Below, one piece after another: positions 27,628 through 38,686 of a stretch of 64,000 bases of DNA; positions within the stretch are counted from its first letter, which is position 1; every line of letters begins with the position of its first letter. The notes beneath the pieces are model-generated. The model searched no databases. It was not told the DNA's origin and saw only the letters and a list, made by a program, of their open reading frames with translations. The position numbers and the translations under genes were made by a program. Source of the DNA: Tautonia rosea (GTDB taxonomy: Bacteria; Planctomycetota; Planctomycetia; Isosphaerales; Isosphaeraceae). Location: positions 496,001 to 560,000 of the forward strand of contig NZ_JABBYO010000004.1 in the NCBI RefSeq assembly GCF_012958305.1, read 5' to 3'.

Positions 27628-28566
27628 GTGACGAACGCTGCGGATCGGTTGATCGCGAAGATGCGCGAGGTGGGCAACGGGGTGGTGGTGGGAATCGACC
27701 CGCGACCGAAGCAATTTCCGAGGGAAATCGCTGAGCGGTTTCCGAGGTCGGCGGAGGGGATCGCGCGGAGTTTGCTGGCGTTTGGAGAGGAGATATTGGG
27801 GGTCGTGGCGGGGAAGGTGCCGGCGGTGAAGTTTCAGTCGGCGTTTTACGAGGAGTTCGGGCCGGCGGGGGTGTCGGCGTTGCACGCGAGTGCGGCTGAT
27901 GCGAAGCGTCGGGGGCTGTTCGTGATCATCGACGGGAAGCGAAACGATATCGGCTCGACGGCCGAGGCGTACGCGAGGGGCTATCTGGGGCATCCGCCGA
28001 TTGATGAGGAGAAAGGGCCGGCCTGGCAAGGGGATGCGTTGACGATCAACCCATATCTGGGGAGTGACGGCATTGCACCCTTTGCGAAGGTGGCGAGCGA
28101 GCGAGGGCGCGGCCTGTTCGTGCTGGTCAGGACGAGCAACCCGTCGGCCGGGGAGTTTCAGGACTTGATTGCTGAGGGGAAGCCGATTTACCGGCATGTG
28201 GCTGATCGGCTGGTCGGGTGGGCCGAGCCGTTGAAGGGGGAGTCGGGTTATAGCGCGATCGGGGCGGTGGTGGGGGCAACGTATCCGGAGCAACTGGCGG
28301 AGCTTCGGGAGGCGATGCCGGGCATTCTGTTCCTGATCCCAGGCTACGGAGCGCAGGGAGGAACGGCCGCTGATGTGGCGGCTGGGTGTGACGCGGACGG
28401 TCTGGGAGCGATTGTGAATTGCTCGCGGGGGATCATCTTCGCGTATGAGCGACCTGAGCTTCGCGAGCGGTTTGGCGACGACTGGCGTGCGGCGATCGCG
28501 TTTGCGGTGGAGGAGATGGTCGAGGACCTGGCGGCGAACACGCCGATGGGGATGATGAGAAGGTGA
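27628..28566 (+). CDS. pyrF: Orotidine 5'-phosphate decarboxylase
   Basis: PyrF decarboxylates OMP to UMP, the last step of de novo pyrimidine synthesis. The 312-residue length marks the long type 2 form found in actinobacteria, myxobacteria and planctomycetes. The catalytic signature IDGKRNDIGSTAEAYA is intact (K104 and D107), with VVVGIDPRP at the first phosphate-side strand, VPAVKFQSAFYE in the second and LFLIPGYGAQGGTAAD at the phosphate-binding loop. The start is a GTG with a GGGAAG Shine-Dalgarno. It is a single gene transcribed divergently from the tRNA. Confidence 0.96.
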   Translation: MTNAADRLIAKMREVGNGVVVGIDPRPKQFPREIAERFPRSAEGIARSLLAFGEEILGVVAGKVPAVKFQSAFYEEFGPAGVSALHASAADAKRRGLFVIIDGKRNDIGSTAEAYARGYLGHPPIDEEKGPAWQGDALTINPYLGSDGIAPFAKVASERGRGLFVLVRTSNPSAGEFQDLIAEGKPIYRHVADRLVGWAEPLKGESGYSAIGAVVGATYPEQLAELREAMPGILFLIPGYGAQGGTAADVAAGCDADGLGAIVNCSRGIIFAYERPELRERFGDDWRAAIAFAVEEMVEDLAANTPMGMMRR

Positions 28567-28688
28567 TCGACGGCGATCCGGATGGGGATCGGTGGGCGAC
28601 GAGTTACGGGTTTCGAAGACGGAACCTGTGACAAGCGTTCATGTTCCGGAACGCATCTCGACAGGTTCAAGGGTCTGAATCGTGGACC

Positions 28689-28808
28689 TTAGAGCAGTTT
28701 TCGATGGAGCGGAGCGGCTCGCCGGGAGATGGGAGACAGGCACCTCGAAGACTCGGAGCCAGTCCCCATTTCCCTGACCCTTCACAGACAAACGAAAGAC
28801 GCTCTAGA
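28689..28808. mobile_element. MITE-like 120-bp palindromic element
   Basis: Inverted ends TTAGAGCAGTTTTCG (28689-28703) and, on the other strand, TCTAGAGCGTCTTTCG (28808-28793) share 11 of 14 aligned positions. Inside, GGGAGACAGGCACC (28730-28743) faces GGAGCCAGTCCCC (28756-28768) as an imperfect palindrome. It carries no gene and resembles intergenic palindromes remembered from other planctomycetes. Its right end includes the stop codon of the small gene at 28804. Mobility and copy number cannot be judged from one copy. Confidence 0.45.
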
Positions 28809-29064
28809 GCTGTGGGATGCTCCCTTTGCGGGCCATCCGGACGACGGCGACTGTGCCGATGCTGAACATGCCGAAGGGTATGGCGAGCATCAGGATGATG
28901 CTGCGGGAGAACCCGGTGGCGAAATCGGCGCGACCACCTTCGGATTCTTGCACCGCGAGTCCCGATTTGCAGTTCGGGCAGGCTGAGGCGGGAGCCGAGG
29001 CAGCCAGGGGGAGCATCAACGCACTGGCGAGAAGTCCGAGGCGAAGGATGGGCCGAAGGGACAT
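28804..29064 (-). CDS. Small CPxC membrane protein of the oxidase operon
   Basis: This 86-residue protein has a signal peptide (LGLLASALMLPLAASAPASA), then ACPNCKSGLAV just after cleavage, and one membrane helix near the C-terminus (SIILMLAIPFGMFSIGTVAVV) with a basic cytoplasmic end. Small proteins with an exported CPxC motif and one helix are often found beside SCO and cytochrome oxidase genes in planctomycetes (recollection). A role in copper delivery or thiol exchange is plausible but unproven. It is the last gene of the oxidase operon, 36 bases after the SCO gene, and its stop overlaps the MITE-like element. Confidence 0.7.
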   Translation of the reverse strand: MSLRPILRLGLLASALMLPLAASAPASACPNCKSGLAVQESEGGRADFATGFSRSIILMLAIPFGMFSIGTVAVVRMARKGSIPQL

Positions 29065-29100
29065 GGTCGGCTCCCGGGCAAGTTCGGGGGAACAGTCGGG

Positions 29101-30180
29101 TTAGACGCCCGCGACCGCAGGGGCGGCCGTGGAGAAGTCGAGTTGGTAGAGCATCAGGTAAATAACAACGCCGGTGATCGAAACGTAGACCCAGATCGGG
29201 AACGTGACCTGAGCGATCACCCGGTGGCGGTCGAACCGCTTGCGGAGGGCTCGAACGACCGTGATGAGGATCATCGGCACCATGACGACGGCGAGGATGG
29301 TGTGCGAGAGCAAGATGGAGAAGTACGCCGGCCGGGCCGGGCCGACTCCGGAGAACTTCACGCTACCGACCTGGGCATGATACACGAGATAGCAGGCGAG
29401 GAAGATGGCCGAGACGGTCAGGGCGGCTACCTGGGCCACGGTGTGGCCTCGAACGTTGCCGGAGCGGATCAAGATCCAGCCGAGGATGAGCAGAATCGCA
29501 CAGGTGCCGTTGAGTGAAGCGTTGACGGCAGGGAGTCCTCGGGCCCAATCAGGAGCAGAGAGGTAGGCGATCCGCTCGCGGAGGCGTACCATGCCGACCT
29601 CATCGGCGATGTCGAAGACACCGACGACGCGGTTGCCGCGATCGACGAGGGCGAGCTTTGTGCTGTGCAGGATGGCCTCGGCCCCGGAAGCGAGGTCGTC
29701 TTCGGTAGCCTCGGCAACGCTCTGGAGGAAGCCGCGCTGGACGAACTCGTAGGTGTATTCTTGCGGCGCGGTGAGGAACCACCAGCGATCGGGATCGGCC
29801 CCATAGCGGCGGGCGAAGTCGGTGAGAACCTCGGGGGTATCGAAGTCGGGGTCCACCGTGATGCTGACGAGGCGGACGGGGGAATTATCGGGGAGATCGG
29901 CCTGGAGCTTGGCCATCTCGGCCGAGATGCGGGGGCAGCTCGACGGGCAACGGCTGAAGACGAAGGAAGCAACCCAGACCCGGTCGGTCAGGTCGGCGTC
30001 GGTGATTTCTTGACCGGAGCGTTCGGTGAAGGCGAAGGAGCCGAGGGGGTTGGCTGCCTCGCCTAGGTCGTAGCCGGACCGAATGGGCGGATAAGGGTTG
30101 GTCTGGGTGAAACAGACGAGGGTGGAGGCGGCGACCGTCGCCAGCACAATGCCGATACCGATGCGGTAGGAGCTGCTCAC
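29101..30180 (-). CDS. SCO copper-assembly protein fused to DUF420 membrane domain
   Basis: The 359-residue protein has an N-terminal anchor (residues 7-24), then an SCO1/SenC thioredoxin-fold domain with the copper-binding CPSSC (C78, C82) and a downstream His in ILHSTKLALVDRG. From about residue 215 a DUF420 domain follows with four helices (NGTCAILLILGWILI, YLVYHAQVG, YFSILLSHTILAVVMVPMI, VYVSITGVVIYLMLY) and conserved His residues. SCO delivers copper to the CuA centre of oxidase subunit II; DUF420 (CtaM-like) proteins are linked to oxidase maturation. They are normally separate genes, so the fusion suggests one CuA-assembly device. It lies in the oxidase operon. Confidence 0.9.
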   Translation of the reverse strand: MSSSYRIGIGIVLATVAASTLVCFTQTNPYPPIRSGYDLGEAANPLGSFAFTERSGQEITDADLTDRVWVASFVFSRCPSSCPRISAEMAKLQADLPDNSPVRLVSITVDPDFDTPEVLTDFARRYGADPDRWWFLTAPQEYTYEFVQRGFLQSVAEATEDDLASGAEAILHSTKLALVDRGNRVVGVFDIADEVGMVRLRERIAYLSAPDWARGLPAVNASLNGTCAILLILGWILIRSGNVRGHTVAQVAALTVSAIFLACYLVYHAQVGSVKFSGVGPARPAYFSILLSHTILAVVMVPMILITVVRALRKRFDRHRVIAQVTFPIWVYVSITGVVIYLMLYQLDFSTAAPAVAGV

Positions 30181-30362
30181 GTCAGAATGCTCGCGGAGGC
30201 GAGCCCAGTGGGTGTTGAGGGCGATCGTGGGGCGGAACCGAGGAGCGAGGCGAGGACGGGCAATCGGGGGGGAGTACCTTCACCGCTCTGAAGGGATTAT
30301 ACGAGGCGCGGCGAGAGGCAGGATTGAGGGTCGGCCTGAGGTCGGAGGGTGTTGGGTTGGGG

Positions 30363-30743
30363 TCAGGGTTGATCGGAAGCGGCGGCGATGGGTGCGGCGG
30401 GATTCGGGTCAGGATTGCCGGGGGGCAAGGCCATGTCGGGGACCAGCCCGAGGACGGTGACGGTGGCCAGAAAGGTGGTCGGGATGAGGACGAGGTACTT
30501 CCATCGCCCTTCGAACAGCAGGTGCATGAAGAACAGACCGACCAGGCCGGCCTTGATGATGGCGATGACCATGAGGCCGCCGATCAGGAGCCAGGCTGAC
30601 GCATCGGCAAGGGCCTTTGCATAGAAGTATTCGGCCATCGTCAGGACGAGCAAGGCCAGGAAGACGCGCAGGTAGACTTTCACGTGAGAGGTCTGCTCGG
30701 TCTGGCTCACGACGATTGTCGAGGGGGTTCCGGTGGGGTCCAT
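30363..30743 (-). CDS. ctaF: Cytochrome c oxidase subunit IV
   Basis: The 126-residue protein has three membrane helices, beginning HVKVYLRVFLALLVLTMAEYF and continuing WLLIGGLMVIAIIKAGLVGLFFMHLL and YLVLIPTTFLATVTVLGLVP. This is the pattern of the small prokaryotic subunit IV (CtaF, COX4_pro) found in caa3-type oxidases, where IKAxLVxxFFMHL is diagnostic. It stabilises subunits I-III. ATG 30743 is used, with GGAGG ten bases upstream; the open frame extends 23 codons further but without family similarity. The gene follows subunit III by 76 bases. Confidence 0.88.
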   Translation of the reverse strand: MDPTGTPSTIVVSQTEQTSHVKVYLRVFLALLVLTMAEYFYAKALADASAWLLIGGLMVIAIIKAGLVGLFFMHLLFEGRWKYLVLIPTTFLATVTVLGLVPDMALPPGNPDPNPAAPIAAASDQP

Positions 30744-30819
30744 GCGTTGCGGTCCTCCGAATTCGGTGATCAGAGCAGAACACGCGAGAGCCGGCCCGAT
30801 TGGCCTAGGCACGATCTCA

Positions 30820-31800
<981 letters not shown>

Positions 31801-31891
31801 CGGTCGTTCCGTTGCGTGGGGAGACCCGGCGCGGGCCGGGTACGTCGCGTCACCAATCGGCCCGAAGCGAGCGGGAAAACAGTGGCTCGTC

Positions 31892-32866
31892 TCAGGCCGG
31901 CAGCGGGTTGAGCAGGAGCAGGAGCAGGATTGCGGGCAGGTAGAGGAATGAGGCCCCGAGCAGTCGTCGGGCCGTGGCATCGGAGACATGCTGCCAGAAT
32001 CGAACCGCGCCGGCCAGGTAGTAGAGGCCTAGGAGCAAGGCCCCGACAAAGTAGTACGGGCCGGCCAGTCCGATGGCCACCGGCAGGAGGCCGACCGGGA
32101 CAAGGACCAGGGCATGCCCGACCGCCTGCCGAGCGGTCAGAACACCGAACGGATCGACGCAGGGGAGCATTTTGTAGCCGCCTCGGGCGTAGTCGTCGCG
32201 GTAGATCCAGGCAATGGCCAGGAAGTGCGGGAACTGCCAGAGGAAGACGATCAGGAACAAGGCCCAGGCTTCGATGCCGAGCTGGCCGGTGGCCGCCGCC
32301 CAACCGATGACCGGCGGCAATGCTCCCGGCACGGCGCCGACGGCCGTGTTGAGGGTCGTGATCGGCTTAAGGAGGGTGTAGACGAAGGCATAGAGGACGA
32401 AGGTGATCCCGGCGACCGCCGCGGCGATCGGGTGGGGGCCGATCAGGAGCAAGGCGAGTCCAGCGACGGTGAGGGCCGAGCCGAAGAGGGCCGCCTTGCC
32501 AATGGCAATCCGACCACTGGGCAAGGGGCGTCGAGCGGTCCGTCGCATCCGGGCGTCCCGGGAATGCTCGACGACCTGATTCCAGACGCTCCCCCCGGCG
32601 GCGACCAGGCCCGTGCCAAGCAGGGCGACGGCCAGCCAGAGGGGCGAGGACCCGCCCCGGGCCCCCAGAAGGTAGCCGACCGTCACCGTGACCAGCACGA
32701 GGAAGACGATCTTCGGTTTCGTAAGGGCGATGTAATCGTCGAGCAGACGAGGGGTGGCCGTGACCGTCGCCGTCGCCGAGACAGTGCGATTGCTCGTCAC
32801 CTCGACAGGGACGGGACGCGGACGCGCGTCGGAGGCCGGGGGAGCCATCGGCGTGGCCATGTTCAT
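31892..32866 (-). CDS. ctaB: Protohaem IX farnesyltransferase (haem O synthase)
   Basis: CtaB attaches a farnesyl group to haem b to make haem O, the precursor of haem A for this oxidase. The 324-residue protein has about nine helices of the UbiA prenyltransferase fold. The first polar loop (NQVVEHSRDARMRRTARRPL) corresponds to the substrate/metal-binding NDxxDxxxDxxMxRTxxRP region. The second loop has YRDDYARGGYKMLPCVDP. The N-terminal 40 residues are a variable tail. Its ATG overlaps the stop of the haem A synthase gene by four bases (ATGA), implying translational coupling. Confidence 0.95.
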   Translation of the reverse strand: MNMATPMAPPASDARPRPVPVEVTSNRTVSATATVTATPRLLDDYIALTKPKIVFLVLVTVTVGYLLGARGGSSPLWLAVALLGTGLVAAGGSVWNQVVEHSRDARMRRTARRPLPSGRIAIGKAALFGSALTVAGLALLLIGPHPIAAAVAGITFVLYAFVYTLLKPITTLNTAVGAVPGALPPVIGWAAATGQLGIEAWALFLIVFLWQFPHFLAIAWIYRDDYARGGYKMLPCVDPFGVLTARQAVGHALVLVPVGLLPVAIGLAGPYYFVGALLLGLYYLAGAVRFWQHVSDATARRLLGASFLYLPAILLLLLLNPLPA

Positions 32867-34017
32867 CGGATCGCGGCCTCCAGGTCGCGCGAAGCGGGTG
32901 CGGTCGGGCTTTGGGACGATACCGAGGCCCGAACGGATTGGAACTGACGGGACGCTCGAAGGGCCAGAACGGTTGAGGCGGCGAGCAGCAGGGCGCCATT
33001 GGCCTGATGGGCCGTTCGGACGACGGCCTGACCCCGAGTCACCGAGCGAGGGATGCCGTCAAAGGGACGGAGTACCCACCACGAAGCGATTCCGAGCGTC
33101 AACTGCACGACGACCAGGGCGATCATGGCCCGAGCCGAAGGGACCAAAGCAGGATACACGGACCGACGCGTGATGACCATCCACGACACGCCGAGGACCG
33201 CCAGCAAAACGACGACCGCGAGGCCGCTGTGGACTTCCAGGCCGAGGCTCCGGTGTCTCAGCAACGCTCCGAATACGATCTGAGTATACACAAGCAGGGC
33301 CACGCCGAGGGTCAAGGCGCGCAGATGAAGCGAGTCGGGGGTCTTCGGAGCGGCCGATTTCCAGCGACGTCCGGTGATGACGCAGAGGGCGACCATGAGG
33401 GCGAAAAACGCCTGTCCGGTGCAACCGTGAACGGCTGCCAGGTCGGTGGAGTTGAGGCGAACGCGGTAGCCGCCGAGGGCCCCCTGAATGATGACAGCCG
33501 TCAACGCGAGCCATCCGAGGGCGGGGAGCCCCTTGCGCTCGACCGCTGCGTACCAGAGGGAGAGCAACGACCCGGCGATGCCGAGCGCAATGATCACCGC
33601 CAGGAACGATTCGGTGCCGCTGAGGGTGATCAGCGACCCGGCCAGGAGGATTGCCGAGATCACGGCGACCCCGGCAGCTCGCCAGGTGCGCCACCCGGCC
33701 GCGCCGGTGAACCAGAAGGCAAGGATGATGCAGCCGATTCCGGCAAAGGAGCCGAGCAGGCGGTGGGCATGCTCGATGTAGACCCCCCAGGAAGAGGTCC
33801 AGAAGTTATACAGAAACATATTGATGCCGAACGTCGTTGGCCAGTCGGGCACGGCCATGCCGACGCGGTAGGTCGTCACCAAGCCGCCGACGAAGAGCAA
33901 GGGCCAGGTGAAGGCGGTCGCCAGCAGCGCAACCCGGTGAGGACCGGGCCGATAGGGGTTCGGCGCGGTTGGGGGAGCTGGGGATCGGGAAGCGTCGTTC
34001 GGATTCGATGCGTCCAT
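32863..34017 (-). CDS. ctaA: Haem A synthase, COX15/CtaA family
   Basis: CtaA oxidises the C8 methyl of haem O to formyl, giving haem A. The 384-residue protein has eight predicted helices in two halves. The four conserved histidines lie in YIEHAHRLLGS, AVHGCTGQAFF, LEVHSGLAVV and VRTAHQANGAL. It precedes ctaB with a four-base overlap and follows subunit I by 124 bases, so haem A synthesis is made together with its acceptor protein. Length and motifs are normal. Confidence 0.95.
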   Translation of the reverse strand: MDASNPNDASRSPAPPTAPNPYRPGPHRVALLATAFTWPLLFVGGLVTTYRVGMAVPDWPTTFGINMFLYNFWTSSWGVYIEHAHRLLGSFAGIGCIILAFWFTGAAGWRTWRAAGVAVISAILLAGSLITLSGTESFLAVIIALGIAGSLLSLWYAAVERKGLPALGWLALTAVIIQGALGGYRVRLNSTDLAAVHGCTGQAFFALMVALCVITGRRWKSAAPKTPDSLHLRALTLGVALLVYTQIVFGALLRHRSLGLEVHSGLAVVVLLAVLGVSWMVITRRSVYPALVPSARAMIALVVVQLTLGIASWWVLRPFDGIPRSVTRGQAVVRTAHQANGALLLAASTVLALRASRQFQSVRASVSSQSPTAPASRDLEAAIR

Positions 34018-34141
34018 GGAAGGGAAGTTGGTTCGGCTCGGGACGTTCCGGGCGGAGAAAATTGGGAGAGGTCTCGCACACAGGCCCGGCTTTCAAGGTT
34101 GTGAAGGCCGGGGAATCGCTCGGAAGCGAAGGGACGGGGGA

Positions 34142-36046
34142 TCAGGCCATGACCGAGTCGAGCGGCTCGGAATCGGAAGGGCGCGGCTCGGTTTGCGGCA
34201 AGTAGTCGGCCTCGAATTCGGGAAGGCTGTACTCGTAGGCCGGGTGATAGACCGTCGGGATGCGGTCAAAGTTGTAGTGCGGTGGCGGCGAGGCGGTTTG
34301 CCACTCCAGGGAGTTCGCGTACCAGGGGTTTGCCGTCGCCTTGCGACCGGCGATCAGGCTGGCAATGAAATTGTAGACAAGAATGAGCTGTGCCAAGCCA
34401 AGACCAATCGCGCTGATGGTCATGAACTGGTTCATGCCGATGATGGCGTCGTTATTGAAGAGCTCGAAGCCGGTGTAGTCGGCGTAGCGGCGCGGCTGGG
34501 CGTGCATGCCAACGATGTGCATTGGGAAGAAGGTGCCGTTGAAGAACAGGAACGAGAGGGCGAAGTGAATCTTGCCCAGCGTTTCGTTCATCATGCGGCC
34601 GAACATTTTCGGGAACCAGTAGTAGATTGCCGCGAAGATGCCGAAGGTGCTGCCGCCGAACAGGACGTAGTGGATGTGGGCGACGATGAAGTAGGTGTCG
34701 TGGATGTGGATGTCGGTCGGGGTGGCGGCCATGAAGATGCCGGAGAGCCCGCCGATGACGAACATGGCCACGAAGGCGATGGCGTTGAGCATCGCCGCGG
34801 TGAAGTGGATGCTGCCGCCCCACATGGTGCCGAGCCAGTTGAAGGTCTTGATGGCCGAAGGCAAGGCGATGAGCATCGTCGAGAGCATGAAGGTGGCCCC
34901 GAGATACGGGTTCATGCCCGACTGGAACATGTGGTGACCCCAGACGATGAAGCCGAGCAAGGCAATGCCGCCGACAGCGAAGACCATCGGCTTGTAGCCG
35001 AACAGGGGCTTGCGGCTGAAGGTGGAGATGATGTCGGAGACGATCCCCATCGCCGGGAGGATCATGACGTAGACGGCCGGGTGGCTGTAGAACCAGAACA
35101 GGTGCTGCCAGAGCAAGGGGTGGCCACCGCCGACCCGTTCTGGACCACCCGCAACCGACCAGTCGAGCGGTGTGAAAAAGTTTGTGCCGACGGTGCGGTC
35201 GAGCAGTTGCATGATGAGCGCCGAGGTCAGGACCGGCAGGGCGAAGGCTTGAAGGAGGGCGGTGACGAACATGGCCCAGACGGTCATCGGCATGCGGAAG
35301 AGGGTCATGCCCGGTGCGCGAAGCATGAGAATTGTCGTGATGTAGTTGATTGATCCCATCAACGACGAAACGCCCGCGAAGAGCAAGGCCATCAACCAGA
35401 TCGTTTGACCGTTGAGCGAGCCGGGGGTCGACCAGAAGAAACTGGCCAGAGGAGGATAGCCGGTCCATCCGGCTTCCGAGGCCCCACCGGGCACGGCGAA
35501 GGAGTAGAGGATGAGGACGAAGGCCGGCCACATGAACCAGTATGAGAACATATTCAGGGTCGGGAATGCCATGTCCCGAGCCCCGATCATCAAGGGGATG
35601 AGGAAGTTGCCGAAGGCCCCGGTGAGGATCGGGATGATCACGAAGAAGATCATGATCGTCCCGTGCATGGTGACGAGCTTGTTATAGAACTCGGGGGGCA
35701 TCATGCCGCCCTGGGCGCTCCAGAGCGAGTCACTGAGGTGGGGCATGTCGGCCCAGGGCCAGGCCAGCTGCCAGCGGATCGCCAGCGCGAGCAGGCCGCC
35801 GATGACGAAGAAGATCAGCCCTGAGAAGAGGAACTGGATGCCGATGATCTTGTGGTCGGTCGAGAAGACGTACCGAAAGAGCGGGTTGCGGGGGGCCGGG
35901 TGGATGTGCTCGTCGTGCCCCGGCGCGTGGCCGCTGGAGGGAATGAGGCCGGGAGGGTGGCCGGAATCGGGGCCGGGAGAAACGGCATCGGCCGACGAGG
36001 GAGCCGGCGAGTCGGTCGGTCCGTGATCCTGCGGTTCGGTGCTCAT
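34142..36046 (-). CDS. ctaD: Cytochrome c oxidase subunit I, A2-type
   Basis: The 634-residue catalytic subunit has the standard 12-helix core. Haem a ligands are H128 (VTMHGTIM) and H459, haem a3 ligand H457 (both in VAHIHYVLFG), and CuB ligands H322, H371 and H372 (WGHHMF). The motif FYSHPAVYVMILP has no Glu where A1-type enzymes have GHPEVY; with adjacent Tyr-Ser it marks an A2-type proton channel. The K-channel Lys is in SAIKTFNW. The N-terminal 50 residues are a Pro/His-rich extension. It reduces oxygen at the membrane and pumps protons. It follows subunit II by only six bases. Confidence 0.97.
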   Translation of the reverse strand: MSTEPQDHGPTDSPAPSSADAVSPGPDSGHPPGLIPSSGHAPGHDEHIHPAPRNPLFRYVFSTDHKIIGIQFLFSGLIFFVIGGLLALAIRWQLAWPWADMPHLSDSLWSAQGGMMPPEFYNKLVTMHGTIMIFFVIIPILTGAFGNFLIPLMIGARDMAFPTLNMFSYWFMWPAFVLILYSFAVPGGASEAGWTGYPPLASFFWSTPGSLNGQTIWLMALLFAGVSSLMGSINYITTILMLRAPGMTLFRMPMTVWAMFVTALLQAFALPVLTSALIMQLLDRTVGTNFFTPLDWSVAGGPERVGGGHPLLWQHLFWFYSHPAVYVMILPAMGIVSDIISTFSRKPLFGYKPMVFAVGGIALLGFIVWGHHMFQSGMNPYLGATFMLSTMLIALPSAIKTFNWLGTMWGGSIHFTAAMLNAIAFVAMFVIGGLSGIFMAATPTDIHIHDTYFIVAHIHYVLFGGSTFGIFAAIYYWFPKMFGRMMNETLGKIHFALSFLFFNGTFFPMHIVGMHAQPRRYADYTGFELFNNDAIIGMNQFMTISAIGLGLAQLILVYNFIASLIAGRKATANPWYANSLEWQTASPPPHYNFDRIPTVYHPAYEYSLPEFEADYLPQTEPRPSDSEPLDSVMA

Positions 36047-36052
36047 GAGGGC

Positions 36053-37258
<1,206 letters not shown>

Positions 37259-37387
37259 AGGCAAACTCCCGAGGTCGAGGACCGCGAGGGGACCGGGTTC
37301 CAGGAGGACCGCAAGGGAGGCTCGGCGACCTCGGGGACTCGGACGAAGGCACAACACGGAAGCGGCGGCATGGCGAAGCTCTACGGG

Positions 37388-38686
37388 TCAGCGCGCCGCC
37401 GTTGAGGCAGCTTCGGGGATCACGTCAGCCCCGAGCTTCTGGACCTGATCGGGTCGGAGCAAGTCGGGTTGCTGGGGCAAAGCGAGGACGAAGTTGACCA
37501 GATTCCAGAGGTCGTCCGGATCGCTCAGGGCCTGAACGTGGCCGGGCATGGCGGTGCCGGTGATGCCGGTGGCAATCCGCCAGTAGAGGTCGATCGGACG
37601 ACGGCCTCCCTTGTAAACCCCTCGGTTCAGGTCGGCGGGGCGGAGGGGGTCGCCCCACTCGTCGCTCCAGCGGCGCTGTTGTTCGTCGGCAATCTGCTGA
37701 AGGGTTTCGAGGGTCGATTTGCTGGTGGGGTCGTAATTTTCGAGGAAGACGTAGCGATTGAAGGTTTCGGGGTCGATCCAACTCGGGCCGTCTCCGACTC
37801 CCTGGTTGCCGTGGCAGCCGGCACATTCGAGCTTCACATCACGGGAGAGGCCGAGGAACAGATCGCGACCGCGTTCGATGCTCTCTTGGGTGGGGGGAAC
37901 GCGAGGCGTGAGGGGTTCGACCAGATTCAAGCCTTCGAGGGCCTCGGTCCAGCGGCCAAAGATTTCGAACTCGGCGATCTCACCGACTTCCTCTCGAAAC
38001 AACTCAAGGCCCTCCTCGTCGGCGAAGTCGCTGTCTTCGTAAAACGAGGCTTCTTCGAGGATCATCCGTTCGACCTCGCCGCGATAGGTGAGGAAGAGGA
38101 CGTAGTCAATGACCTGTTCCATCTCGACGTCGGTCATCTGGGCCTTGAAGGCGGGCATGGAGGTGCCGTCGATGCCGTTGTGGAGAATTCTCCGAAGGTC
38201 GTCGCGGGAAGGCTTGTCGCCGTAGTCGGTGGAGGTGAACTTGAACAGGCCGCGGCGGTAGTCGCGGGGCCTTGGGTAGAGGAACGCGGCGGTCGGTCCC
38301 TGGCCGTCTCCGGAGACTCCGTGGCAGTGCAAGCAGTGGCGATGGTAGAGGGCCTGTCCGCCAGCAATCGGCACGGGGGTCTCGGAACCGGCTGGGTAGT
38401 AGACAACCGGACGGATGTCCTCAGGATCATCCCCTTCCTGAACCAATCCGGCCAGGTATCGGCCGCCTTCGGGAAGGCCCGCACCACGAGGGACCCGGAG
38501 CAAGTCGGGAGACTCGCCGAACATCTCGTCGACGATCGTCTCGACGGCGCGTCGGGCGTTCGGTTTCTCGGCGAATTCCTCGCTTGCAAGGCGGGGATCG
38601 TGAGCAAACTGAACGGGTTCCGACGCACTACAGCCGGCCAGGGCAATCAGGCCGATGATCCAGAACTGTCGCCACGCGATGGTCAC
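37388..38686 (-). CDS. Dihaem cytochrome c lipoprotein of the oxidase operon
   Basis: The 432-residue protein has a lipoprotein leader (IIGLIALAGC, lipid-bearing Cys19) and two c-type haem sites, CLHCH (118-122) and CAGCH (288-292). Downstream methionines such as GTSMPAF and GTAMPGH are likely sixth ligands. It is predicted to sit on the outer face of the inner membrane and pass electrons to subunit II, whose gene follows after 129 bases. GTG 38686 is supported by GGGAGGAA six to seven bases upstream; an in-frame extension before it is not conserved-looking. It is the first gene of the oxidase operon. Confidence 0.92.
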   Translation of the reverse strand: MTIAWRQFWIIGLIALAGCSASEPVQFAHDPRLASEEFAEKPNARRAVETIVDEMFGESPDLLRVPRGAGLPEGGRYLAGLVQEGDDPEDIRPVVYYPAGSETPVPIAGGQALYHRHCLHCHGVSGDGQGPTAAFLYPRPRDYRRGLFKFTSTDYGDKPSRDDLRRILHNGIDGTSMPAFKAQMTDVEMEQVIDYVLFLTYRGEVERMILEEASFYEDSDFADEEGLELFREEVGEIAEFEIFGRWTEALEGLNLVEPLTPRVPPTQESIERGRDLFLGLSRDVKLECAGCHGNQGVGDGPSWIDPETFNRYVFLENYDPTSKSTLETLQQIADEQQRRWSDEWGDPLRPADLNRGVYKGGRRPIDLYWRIATGITGTAMPGHVQALSDPDDLWNLVNFVLALPQQPDLLRPDQVQKLGADVIPEAASTAAR

